Assembly (NCBI GenBank): GCA_023213315.1
Contig: JAKCPI010031603.1
Span: 62,001-126,000, forward strand
Source: Euborellia annulipes
Taxonomy: Eukaryota; Arthropoda; Insecta; Dermaptera; Anisolabididae
Length of the DNA: 64,000 nt
Reading direction: 5' to 3'
The first letter of the stretch is position 1. Each line of letters begins with the position of its first letter. Below the pieces are notes generated by a model that was not told the DNA's origin, searched no databases, and was given only the letters and a program-made list of their open reading frames with translations. Below, one piece after another: positions 63,101 to 64,000 of this stretch. The translations under genes were made by a program, and so were the position numbers.

Positions 63101-63783
63101 TTCTAATTACGATTGTCAAAAAAATTTCTAATTTATTTTCACTAAACGTCATTTAAGTGTTTTATGAAAATGTCAAAAAATACGGATGAAAATTTTTTTT
63201 CAAATCTCATGTCAATTTCAAAATGGACAGCTTGTCATATTTTGGAATTATAAATATTTTGTCTTCTATGACACTCTATTGTTAAAAAAATGAAGCTATT
63301 TATTTTACAGATTAAAGGTATCTGGATGTCTCCAATGAGCGAAGCAGCTTTTTTTTTTTCAATTTTTATTATTATTTTTGAAAAAAACTACTAGCTGCTC
63401 GCTCATTGGAGACATCCAGAAACCTTTAATCTACATATTATCAGCTATACACCTCCGCTAAATATTTCTTTTATGACATAAAATATATGTTTTATAAAAT
63501 AGAGATAAATAGCGTCTTATGAGTATAAATTTTAATTTAATTGATGCATAATTACACTGTGAAAATATATTAACAATCATTAAATTTTCCCCACGGGCAG
63601 AGATTTTATTTTGGAAAGAGATGGAAAGAGAAGTGTAACGTATTTGTGCATTTTGAGTACTGACCACCACTTGCTGCCCCTTCCTCTGCCGTTTTTATTC
63701 TTGCTGGCGACCTCCTCGGCTAGTGCCATGAGCGCCGTAAGCGACGTAAGTAGGACGAGCGGCGTACTTGCTGACCACTTCAT
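21938..63783 (-). CDS. Wnt1: Wnt1 (wingless orthologue), complete four-exon gene
   Basis: Secreted, lipid-modified ligand of canonical Wnt signalling; it binds Frizzled and LRP5/6 outside the cell. Exons 63783-63665, 51071-50818, 28939-28593 and 22429-21938 join in frame (phases 2, 1 and 0) to 403 codons plus TAG. Seen: hydrophobic signal peptide (about residues 1-22); KWWGIA at the start of the mature domain; sequon NCT at 105; RETAF at 127-131; [10 protein letters not shown] at 196-205; the CHGMSGAC hairpin with the predicted palmitoleoylated Ser256; WMRLPNFR at 265-272; FDGASRV at 282-288; sequon NDT at 349; [13 protein letters not shown] at 354-366; C-terminus IYTCL. I count 23 cysteines, typical of Wnts. 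The motif set matches Wnt1 better than Wnt4, Wnt6 or Wnt10. Human WNT1 is about 370 residues and fly Wg about 470. Oddities are a 35-residue loop at 161-195 and FKWCC where FHWCC is usual. No other Wnt gene is visible in the window. Confidence 0.97.
22661..22899 (+). repeat. SINE-like retroposon, family D
   Basis: It starts CATTGCTCATGGGCCCACG and ends in a GAAGAAGAAG tail. It is flanked by a 16-bp duplication ATTAAATAATAAGTTT (22645-22660 and 22900-22915), as expected for LINE-mobilised elements. The core contains GGTGGATGGCGACCACGAAC. No tRNA-type B box is visible; its origin is unknown to me. Confidence 0.8.
23040..23082. repeat. Short hairpin
   Basis: CATCTTATAGTAG and CTACTGTAAGATG face each other around a short loop. 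Confidence 0.5.
23296..23514 (+). repeat. SINE-like element, family C
   Basis: It starts GCCGGCGGGCCTGGCAAG, has body CACCAAGATCAATGTTGTTA, and ends ATGGCCTCAGCAGCCGAAAT followed by poly-A. A 13-bp duplication AACCTGATATCTA flanks it (23283-23295 and 23515-23527). It has no evident tRNA head. Confidence 0.82.
24190..24490 (+). repeat. Two adjacent tRNA-derived SINE units (A/B type)
   Basis: The first unit begins TCGGGCCTTGGTGTAGTGGT, has the degraded B box GGTTTCGCATCCC, and ends GGATAACGAAAAAGATT. The second, a family B unit lacking its 5' end, carries GGGTTCACTTCCCGTCCCAA and ends ATGTCGAAAAAGACCTTA. Confidence 0.7.
25613..25672 (+). repeat. Minisatellite of four 15-bp units with CRE-like sites
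   Basis: Four 15-bp units in tandem, consensus ACAAGCCGTGACGTC. Units 1 and 3 create the full CRE/ATF palindrome TGACGTCA at 25621-25628 and 25651-25658. It stands out as a CpG-rich island in AT-rich DNA. Confidence 0.7.
26168..26195 (+). repeat. (GAT)n microsatellite
   Basis: Tandem GAC/GAT triplets in a non-coding context. Confidence 0.85.
26395..26935 (-). repeat. Family C SINE-like element interrupted by a MITE
   Basis: On the minus strand the family C body (ACCAAGATCGTTACAATGCC) lies at about 26890-26930 and its tail (AAATGGCCTCAGT) at 26404-26417. The element at 26418-26761 sits between them. Confidence 0.65.
26418..26761 (-). repeat. Harbinger-like MITE, family H
   Basis: 344 bp with ~27-bp terminal inverted repeats (GGCTGAACGCTCCCCAATTG at left; the right end complement reads GGCTGAACGCACACCAATTG) and a 3-bp TTW flank (TTT/TTA). 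Copies of the terminal motif AACGCACACCGATT recur inside. It is inserted in a family C element. Superfamily assignment rests only on the TIR and the 3-bp target duplication. Confidence 0.65.
27172..27275 (+). repeat. SINE family A fragment
   Basis: It retains GGGTTCGGATCCTAAGCAGT and the palindrome ATCATTTGG/CCAAATGGT. The 5' half of the tRNA-like head and the tail are missing. Confidence 0.6.
28082..28323 (+). repeat. SINE-like retroposon, family D
   Basis: Close to the copy at 22661: GTACGTGGATGGCGACCACG, GCAGACCCCTCTCCCGCCGA, ending GCGAAGATTGAAGAAAAAGA. The target duplication is unclear. A family E fragment (GATTAAAATTCATAAATCGA) follows at 28350-28430. Confidence 0.75.
28593..28939 (-). 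CDS. Wnt1: Wnt1 exon 3 with enlarged His-rich loop
   Basis: This 347-nt exon encodes residues 126-240. It opens with [20 protein letters not shown], one of the most conserved Wnt1 blocks, and ends [10 protein letters not shown]. The acceptor is tttggcag before 28939 and the donor is gtgagt from 28592, in phase 0. Between CTCDY and DWEWGG lies a 35-residue segment (161-195) rich in His, Gly, Ser and Arg, including HHHRRH at 175-180. Human WNT1 has about 8 residues there. The extra 27 codons account for the exon being 81 nt longer than the human one. Confidence 0.97.
29211..29293. repeat. Pair of 18-bp palindromes
   Basis: ATCCGAAACGTTTCGGAT occurs perfectly at 29211-29228 and again at 29276-29293, within a larger inverted repeat (TTAATCAAACA / TGTTTGGTTAA). 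Confidence 0.8.
29365..29666 (-). repeat. tRNA-derived SINE, family A, full length
   Basis: On the minus strand: the head CCCTCGAGGCTTGGTGTAAT with A box, B box GGGTTCGGATACC, the palindrome (one mismatch), the TG-rich middle and the tail ATATGGCCTCAGATGCCAAA, then AT-rich DNA. This is the best full-length example of the family. Confidence 0.82.
29790..30440. repeat. Foldback element enclosing a mariner fragment
   Basis: Arms of about 110 bp (GTTAAGGTTGAGAATGAAAC at left; GTTTCATTCTCAACCTTAAC at right) carry diverged CTGAAGATG...CGAAATC motifs at 29890-29855 (minus) and 30363-30390 (plus). The central 330 bp include a transposase remnant. Confidence 0.8.
30130..30273 (+). pseudogene. mariner transposase remnant
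   Basis: A 47-codon open stretch ending in TGA contains QDNARVHT and [17 protein letters not shown], the hallmark catalytic-domain block of mariner transposases (second Asp and the final Asp of the DD34D triad). The frame is closed upstream by a TGA at 30112-30114, and the N-terminal DNA-binding part is not recognisable. Dead copy. Confidence 0.88.
31603..31844 (+). repeat. SINE-like retroposon, family D
   Basis: It starts TTGCTCAGGGGCCCACATTT and ends GCTAGAAGAAG. It is flanked by 16-bp direct repeats ATTCTTTCTTCCTTTA (31587-31602) and ATTCTTTCTCTCTTTA (31845-31860), two differences. The interior has a small CTCTTCCTTA duplication. Confidence 0.8.
31965..32065 (-). repeat. Family C fragment
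   Basis: It has the tail complement CTACTGACGCCATTTAGCC and GTACTGCTGGCAACCGGAGG of the body. The 5' part is lost. Confidence 0.55.
32080..32540. repeat. Two decayed foldback elements side by side
   Basis: The first (about 32080-32335) has ends CCTGTGTTATCGTTTCGG and CGAAACATTTCACAGG. The second (about 32345-32540) has CTGATGATGAC...CGCCGAAAG on the minus strand near 32440-32400 and a facing AATTCAAGCTG arm. Both are degraded. Confidence 0.5.
33862..34092 (+). mobile_element. LINE 3' end (reverse transcriptase C-terminus plus 3' UTR)
   Basis: The frame 33875-33985 encodes [20 protein letters not shown] and ends [13 protein letters not shown], the typical C-terminal block of RTE/Jockey-like LINE open reading frames. 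A 3' UTR with CTGCATGTGACTATGGGTCA and a poly-A tract near 34082 follow. It is 5'-truncated, in antisense to Wnt1, and non-functional. Confidence 0.82.
34196..34310 (-). repeat. Solo foldback arm
   Basis: It contains GGGCAGCCAGG and, on the minus strand, CACTGAGGATGGCGTTATTT, the same arm architecture as the paired foldbacks, but no opposite arm. Confidence 0.4.
34362..34757 (+). repeat. hAT-like MITE, family G, intact ends
   Basis: Ends CAGTTGCGTATCCAGG and GGCTAGTTACGCCGCTG, with an exact 8-bp duplication TGTATTTG (34354-34361 and 34758-34765). 396 bp, GC-rich ends and AT-rich core, no open frame. Confidence 0.88.
34796..35006 (-). repeat. Family E fragment
   Basis: It carries AAATATAAAATTTCAACCTC, the CA-rich segment, and CGTGTATATCTATCAAAATC, then ends at GACATGAATCCAATACTT without the terminal hairpin. 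Confidence 0.7.
36294..36862 (+). repeat. Family E repeat with internal duplication
   Basis: It begins with the AGAGAAAGTATTG end and CATGTCAAAAATTCGATGTC. The segment AAGTACTTTTTCAGTTTTTT to ATTGTTTGAAG is present twice (36550-36690 and 36698-36830). Confidence 0.7.
36905..37125 (-). repeat. SINE-like element, family C
   Basis: On the minus strand: CCGGGGGGCCTGGCAACGGA at the 5' end, CACCATATTCGTTGCAGTTA in the body, and the tail AAATGGCCTCAGTAGCCGAA at 36938-36915, followed by an A-rich tract. Confidence 0.75.
37690..37885. other. GC-rich apparently unique island in intron 2
   Basis: GC-rich DNA (GACCCCCTGGGAGGCTGT, CCTGAGGAGAGAGCCGAGTG) with no match to any other segment of the window and no convincing coding potential; candidate conserved or regulatory DNA. 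Confidence 0.3.
38190..38500 (-). repeat. Degraded family E copy
   Basis: Segments such as AGTACATTAGTAAATTACTA and TTTTGGGCAGACATATATTT align with family E, but with many changes and a missing terminus. Confidence 0.55.
38653..39306 (-). repeat. Family E repeat, most complete copy
   Basis: It runs from the hairpin ATCTGGTGTGACTG...CCACCAGATTTTTTG to the hairpin ACTTTCTCTCTATATATA...AGAGGTAAGAGAAAGTA. The internal order is GTCGACATATATTTAGTTTC, AAGTGCATCAGTAAAGTACT, (CA)n, GACCATGTCGCGAAAACCAC, CGTGTATATCCATC. It is non-coding and has no terminal inverted repeat linking the two ends. Confidence 0.82.
39810..40080. other. GC-richer apparently unique island in intron 2
   Basis: Unique sequence with CACGGCCCTCAGCAGCGCCA and GACCCGGTTACCTGCCACTT; no family match within the window and no convincing reading frame. 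Confidence 0.3.
40379..40402 (+). repeat. (GA)n microsatellite
   Basis: AGAGAGAG run adjoining a family E terminal fragment (TTTACTTTCTCTTACCTC at 40311-40330). Confidence 0.85.
40481..40620. repeat. Hairpin with 20-bp perfect ends
   Basis: GCCGGCCATTCACGATCGCT at 40482 and its exact complement AGCGATCGTGAATGGCCGGC at 40600 bracket about 100 bp. Confidence 0.75.
40670..40985. repeat. Foldback-type element with two CGAAAC motifs
   Basis: On the minus strand at about 40730-40693: CTGATGATGGC, a loop, GCCGAAAC. On the plus strand at 40931-40965: TGAAGATGACC, a loop, GGTCGAAAC. The stems are perfect. The arms otherwise pair poorly. Confidence 0.55.
42179..42737 (+). repeat. Family E repeat
   Basis: Both ends are present: TTACTTTCTCTTACCTCTAT at the start, and at the end the hairpin AAAAAATCTGGTGTGAC / GTCACACCAGATTTTTT. 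Confidence 0.8.
43080..43240. other. Apparently unique GC-richer island in intron 2
   Basis: Unique sequence including GTGGGCAATAATGCCACCGG and AACAAGATGGCGCTCAAGAG; possible conserved non-coding DNA. Confidence 0.25.
43703..43870 (+). repeat. Family E fragment
   Basis: It has TTACTTTCTCTTATATATAT, ATTCGATGTCGAGATATTGA and AGTCCAAAAAAGATGATTCC; the remainder is absent. Confidence 0.65.
45112..45640 (+). repeat. Family E repeat, lacks the CTGGTG terminus
   Basis: It has a (TA)n-expanded terminal hairpin and TTCGATGTCAAGACTTTGAT, GGTTTTCGCAACATGGTCTG and GGTTGCCATGGTAACAAAGT in the standard order. Confidence 0.75.
45831..45957. repeat. Hairpin element rich in GCGCATGCGC-like motifs
   Basis: Ends TTTGTTCGATTAAGTG and CGCTTAATCGAACAGA are inverted. 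Inside are GGCGCATGCGCAT and ACTGCGCATGTG. Short non-coding MITE-like element. Confidence 0.6.
47199..47720 (+). repeat. Family E repeat split by a hAT-like MITE
   Basis: The left part 47199-47303 and right part 47562-47720 rejoin exactly across one copy of GTCCCCTG. This shows that the MITE at 47304-47561 inserted after family E. Confidence 0.85.
47304..47561 (+). repeat. hAT-like MITE, family F
   Basis: Ends CAGTGGGTGGAG and CTCGCTACGCCACTG, with an exact 8-bp duplication GTCCCCTG (47296-47303 and 47562-47569). It is similar throughout to the copy at 19033-19296. Confidence 0.9.
48144..48386 (+). repeat. SINE-like retroposon, family D
   Basis: CGCTCAGGGGCCCACGTCTT at the start, GGATGGCGACCACGAGCTGC in the core, and an AGAAGAAG tail. 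Flanks ATTAAATTGATTT and ATTTAAATTGAT suggest an imperfect duplication of 11 bp or more. Confidence 0.75.
48440..48556. repeat. Short hAT-like MITE
   Basis: Inverted ends TGGGTGTAACTAGG and CCTAGTTACGCCCA enclose about 90 bp of GC-rich DNA with G runs. No target duplication is seen. Confidence 0.55.
49461..49870 (+). repeat. Tandem pair of tRNA-derived SINEs (family A, then A/B)
   Basis: The first unit has GCCCTCGGGCTTGGCGTAGT, B box GGTTCGGATCCCA, the palindrome AACCATTTGG/CCAAATGGCTT and a TG-rich segment. A second head (CGGGTCTTGGTGTGGTGGTA, B box GGGTTCGCATCC) follows directly, and the pair ends CATGGAGGCCGAAAAAGAAA. Confidence 0.78.
49918..50385. repeat. Foldback element with intact ribozyme-like motifs
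   Basis: Arms of about 140 bp (GAAATGAAGAGGAAAGCAGC at left; GCTGCATTCCTCTTCATTTC at right). Both carry CTGAAGATGGC, a loop, GGCCGAAACGTTTT: minus 50031-49985 and plus 50271-50310. The centre of about 190 bp is not paired. Confidence 0.85.
50818..51071 (-). CDS. Wnt1: Wnt1 exon 2
   Basis: This 254-nt exon encodes residues 40-125. It begins [12 protein letters not shown], continues through the helical [14 protein letters not shown] segment and [10 protein letters not shown] (sequon at N105), and ends FGKIVDKG. The acceptor is gtgtacag before 51071 and the donor is gtcagt from 50817, entering in phase 2 and leaving in phase 1. From memory, the length and both junction positions match human WNT1 exon 2. 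The pyrimidine tract before the acceptor is weak, but the reading frame and homology settle the boundary. Confidence 0.96.
51354..51872 (+). repeat. Family E repeat
   Basis: TTACTTTCTCTTACCTATAT terminal hairpin, TTCGATGTCGAGATTTTGAT, CGCGACATGATCTGTCTGTG, TGGTTGCCATGGTAACAAAA. The foldback at 51882 abuts its distal end. Confidence 0.78.
51882..52325. repeat. Near-complete 440-bp palindrome
   Basis: The left arm (CCAGGCCCATTTTTACAAG; CAATTCTTGATTGTGGTAGC) is the inverted copy of the right arm (GCTACCACAATCAAGAATTG; AAAATGGGCCTGG). Pairing extends almost to the centre near 52105. No CGAAACG motif and no open frame. Confidence 0.85.
52576..52834 (+). repeat. hAT-like MITE
   Basis: Ends CAGGGCCGTATATAAGGG and ATTTACGCCCCTG, with an exact 8-bp duplication GGGCCTAT (52568-52575 and 52835-52842). 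It has poly-C subterminal tracts and an AT-rich interior (TTTCCGCAGGATGGAAAAC). Confidence 0.88.
52876..53381 (-). repeat. Family E fragment split by a hAT-like MITE
   Basis: It holds AAATCTGGTGTGCGGCCAGA, the CA-rich segment, GACCATGTCGCGAAAATCAC and CGTGTATATCCATCAAAATC, then the terminal hairpin interrupted at 53096-53339. The middle of family E is missing. Confidence 0.75.
53096..53339 (+). repeat. hAT-like MITE nested in family E
   Basis: Ends CAAGGGCGTCCGCAGG and CCTGCGGACACCCATG, with an exact 8-bp duplication CTCTCACT (53088-53095 and 53340-53347). 244 bp, G-run and C-run subterminal tracts. Confidence 0.9.
54207..54382 (-). repeat. tRNA-derived SINE, family B, full length
   Basis: On the minus strand: the head GAGCCGTGGCACAGTGAGAA (A box), TGGTTCGCTTCCCGTCCCAA (B box region), GAGAAAAATTTATTTCATTT, and the tail GGCCTTAGATGCCGAAAAAG. 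The 11-bp duplication AAATTGATTCT lies at 54196-54206 and 54383-54393. Confidence 0.88.
54440..54790 (-). other. Unidentified open stretch with coding-like composition
   Basis: The minus frame is open for more than 110 codons in DNA otherwise dense with stops, starting without an ATG near 54790. It includes [35 protein letters not shown] and [19 protein letters not shown], and runs into a family B SINE region. Its amino-acid composition is balanced, unlike the low-complexity frames elsewhere. I do not recognise a domain. It could be a decayed transposon or viral fragment, or chance. Not a Wnt exon. Confidence 0.3.
54977..55150 (+). repeat. tRNA-derived SINE, family B, full length
   Basis: CCCGTGACTCAGTGAGAATA head, B box GGGTTCGCTTCCCG, body CAAGCGAGAAAAATTTATTT, tail GGCCTTAGATACCGAAAAAG. 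It is opposite in orientation to the copy 600 bp away. Confidence 0.82.
55550..55740. other. GC-rich apparently unique island in intron 1
   Basis: Contains GATTAGCATCAAACAATTAT and GCCGCCAGAGCTTTCGAAGC with homeodomain-like cores (ATTA, CAATTA). No repeat-family match. Candidate conserved non-coding or enhancer DNA. Confidence 0.35.
56370..56616 (+). repeat. hAT-like MITE containing a SINE B fragment
   Basis: Ends CAGGGGCGGATTAA and TTAATCCGCCCCTG are perfect 14-bp inverted repeats, with an exact 8-bp duplication GTGTTATA (56362-56369 and 56617-56624). The 3' half of a family B SINE (56495-56578) lies inside. Confidence 0.92.
57700..57770 (-). repeat. Solo foldback arm motif
   Basis: On the minus strand CCAGAAGATGATTGCGAGTT followed by CCCGAAACGTGGCC; one change from the common core. 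No opposite arm was located. Confidence 0.4.
58040..58675. repeat. Large diverged foldback element, ~250-bp arms
   Basis: The left arm (AGTAGTTTCTTTCTTTGTCA; TTACAGTTTTAAATAACAGA) and right arm (TCTGATATTTAAAACTGTAA; TGACCAAGAAAGAAACTACT) are inverted with several indels around a centre near 58330. Confidence 0.75.
59516..59575 (-). repeat. Family D fragment
   Basis: 5' portion only: the minus strand reads GCTCAGGGTAGGTGGATGGC and GACCACGAGCTGCCCTAGCT. Confidence 0.7.
59752..59850 (+). repeat. Solo foldback arm
   Basis: TTGAAGATAGCAGGG, then CCCGACCGAAACGTTCCAAT, and TTGGCTGCATCCTCTTTCCT at its end: the arm architecture without an inverted partner. Confidence 0.5.
61082..61310. repeat. SINE fragments (B tail plus, A head minus)
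   Basis: 61125-61200 carries GGGTCTAAATGGGCTTCGAT and GCCCAAAAAGACCTTAAA. 61236-61310 carries a minus-strand B box (AGATTCGAACTCACATCCC, complement) and part of the family A palindrome. Confidence 0.55.
62890..63090 (-). repeat. tRNA-like SINE or tRNA-derived repeat
   Basis: On the minus strand CGCGGGTTCGATTCCCGGTC gives a perfect B box and a T-arm of CGGG-TTCGATT-CCCG. No clean acceptor or anticodon arm forms, and the downstream GC-rich body (GCTGCTGGGCGCAATCTCTC) is not seen elsewhere in the window. Confidence 0.45.
63309..63432. repeat. Short hairpin MITE in intron 1
   Basis: Inverted arms of about 45 bp (AGATTAAAGGTATCTGGATG at left; CATCCAGAAACCTTTAATCT at right) enclose a T-rich centre. 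It lies about 230 bp from exon 1. Confidence 0.75.
63665..63783 (-). CDS. Wnt1: Wnt1 exon 1: start codon and signal peptide
   Basis: The ATG at 63783-63781 has G at -3 and begins MKWSAS, followed by a hydrophobic stretch ([15 protein letters not shown]) typical of a signal peptide, with likely cleavage after ALA near residue 22. A basic linker ([11 protein letters not shown]) follows. The exon ends at TGG TG|gtcagt (donor 63664-63659, phase 2), giving KWW across the junction as in other Wnt1 proteins. It is the only in-frame ATG: the frame upstream reaches a TAA at 63870-63868 without another ATG. The open frame can be read from a GTG at 63843, but that is not a credible start. Confidence 0.92.
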
Positions 63784-64000
63784 GACTCGATGACCGTCGT
63801 ATGTCACATCCCCGTCGCAGCTGAGACTGATTGTCACACACACGCACTCGGCCAGACTGTGCCGGGTTTACGGGTGCCGACCTCGTGGGTCTCAAGCTCC
63901 CCACCTTGGGCCCATTGGGGGCGGCGCCCCCTCACTTTTAGCCAATCGCTGAGGCCAATGCCGCCCCCACCTTGGCTAAGCCCCGCCCAACCGCCTCCCC
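63784..64000 (-). promoter_or_regulatory. Wnt1 5' flank: GC-rich 5' UTR or promoter-proximal DNA
   Basis: Upstream of the Wnt1 ATG the sequence becomes GC-rich, unlike the AT-rich surroundings. On the minus strand it holds a GC box (GGGCGGGGC, 63988-63980) and a CCAAT (63918-63914). Further CCAAT motifs lie on the plus strand at 63942-63946 and 63955-63959. No TATA box is obvious. The transcription start may lie here or beyond the window edge. Confidence 0.4.

Larger units (their letters stand above)
51072..63664 (-). other. Wnt1 intron 1 (12.6 kb)
   Basis: GT-AG intron in phase 2. It holds family E copies, three hAT-like MITEs, family B SINEs, foldback elements near 51.9 and 58.0-58.7 kb, solo foldback arms, a tRNA-like SINE head near 63.0 kb and a hairpin at 63309-63432. 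GC-richer unique patches are at 54.46-54.79, 55.55-55.74 and 60.37-60.45 kb. I see nothing recognisable in about 53.4-54.2, 55.8-56.36 and 59.9-61.0 kb, or in 61.4-62.8 kb apart from a short hairpin with a GC-rich stem near 61.66-61.72 kb and an ATC repeat. Confidence 0.9.

Noticed and set aside
63580..63843. N-terminal extension of Wnt1 exon 1 beginning at 63843
   Set aside because: The first codon is GTG, not ATG; the only in-frame ATG is at 63783, followed by a proper signal peptide, and an in-frame stop lies upstream at 63870-63868.
1..64000. CRISPR array, bacterial operon, phage or plasmid features
   Set aside because: Spliced Wnt1, SINEs, MITEs and intron sizes show animal nuclear DNA; no regularly spaced direct repeats with unique spacers exist.
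1..64000. A second Wnt gene (Wnt6, Wnt9 or Wnt10) expected near Wnt1 in many invertebrates
   Set aside because: No second set of CRETAF, CHGMSG or cysteine-rich Wnt blocks is present on either strand; neighbours may lie outside the window.

Overview
The window reads as nuclear DNA of an AT-rich animal genome, most probably an arthropod. Genes are sparse, introns are very long, there is no operon structure, and many short transposable elements are present. The only protein-coding host gene I can support is a complete Wnt1 (wingless) orthologue on the minus strand. Its C-terminal motifs ([22 protein letters not shown], ending IYTCL) resemble arthropod Wnt1/Wg more than vertebrate WNT1. I cannot name the species.

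Wnt1 layout, read right to left: 5' flank 63784-64000; exon 1 (signal peptide) 63665-63783; intron 1 of 12.6 kb; exon 2 50818-51071; intron 2 of 21.9 kb; exon 3 28593-28939; intron 3 of 6.2 kb; exon 4 with stop 21938-22429. The exons join in frame with canonical GT-AG junctions into a 403-residue secreted Wnt ligand. It has the acylated serine hairpin, the cysteine-rich C-terminal domain and an unusual His-rich loop encoded in exon 3. About 1.2 kb of coding sequence is spread over 41.8 kb.

Positions 1-21937 lie downstream of Wnt1 and hold no recognisable gene. They are AT-rich DNA with SINE-like elements, foldback elements and MITEs. The introns hold the same families. The families are: tRNA-derived SINEs A and B and a SINE-like family C, which share a related 3' tail; a non-tRNA SINE-like family D (four near-full copies, all on the plus strand); at least five hAT-like MITE types with terminal inverted repeats and exact 8-bp target duplications; a Harbinger-like MITE; a ~0.6-kb unclassified family E; a mariner transposase fragment; a LINE reverse-transcriptase 3' end; and foldback elements.

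The most unusual signal is the set of foldback elements. Otherwise dissimilar inverted repeats carry, often in both arms, a motif CTGANGATG-stem-CGAAAC that resembles a hammerhead-ribozyme core. At least two of them are flanked by 13-bp target duplications, which suggests retroposition rather than cut-and-paste movement. A few GC-richer, apparently single-copy islands in the introns and the downstream flank are candidate Wnt1 regulatory elements, but that is inference only.
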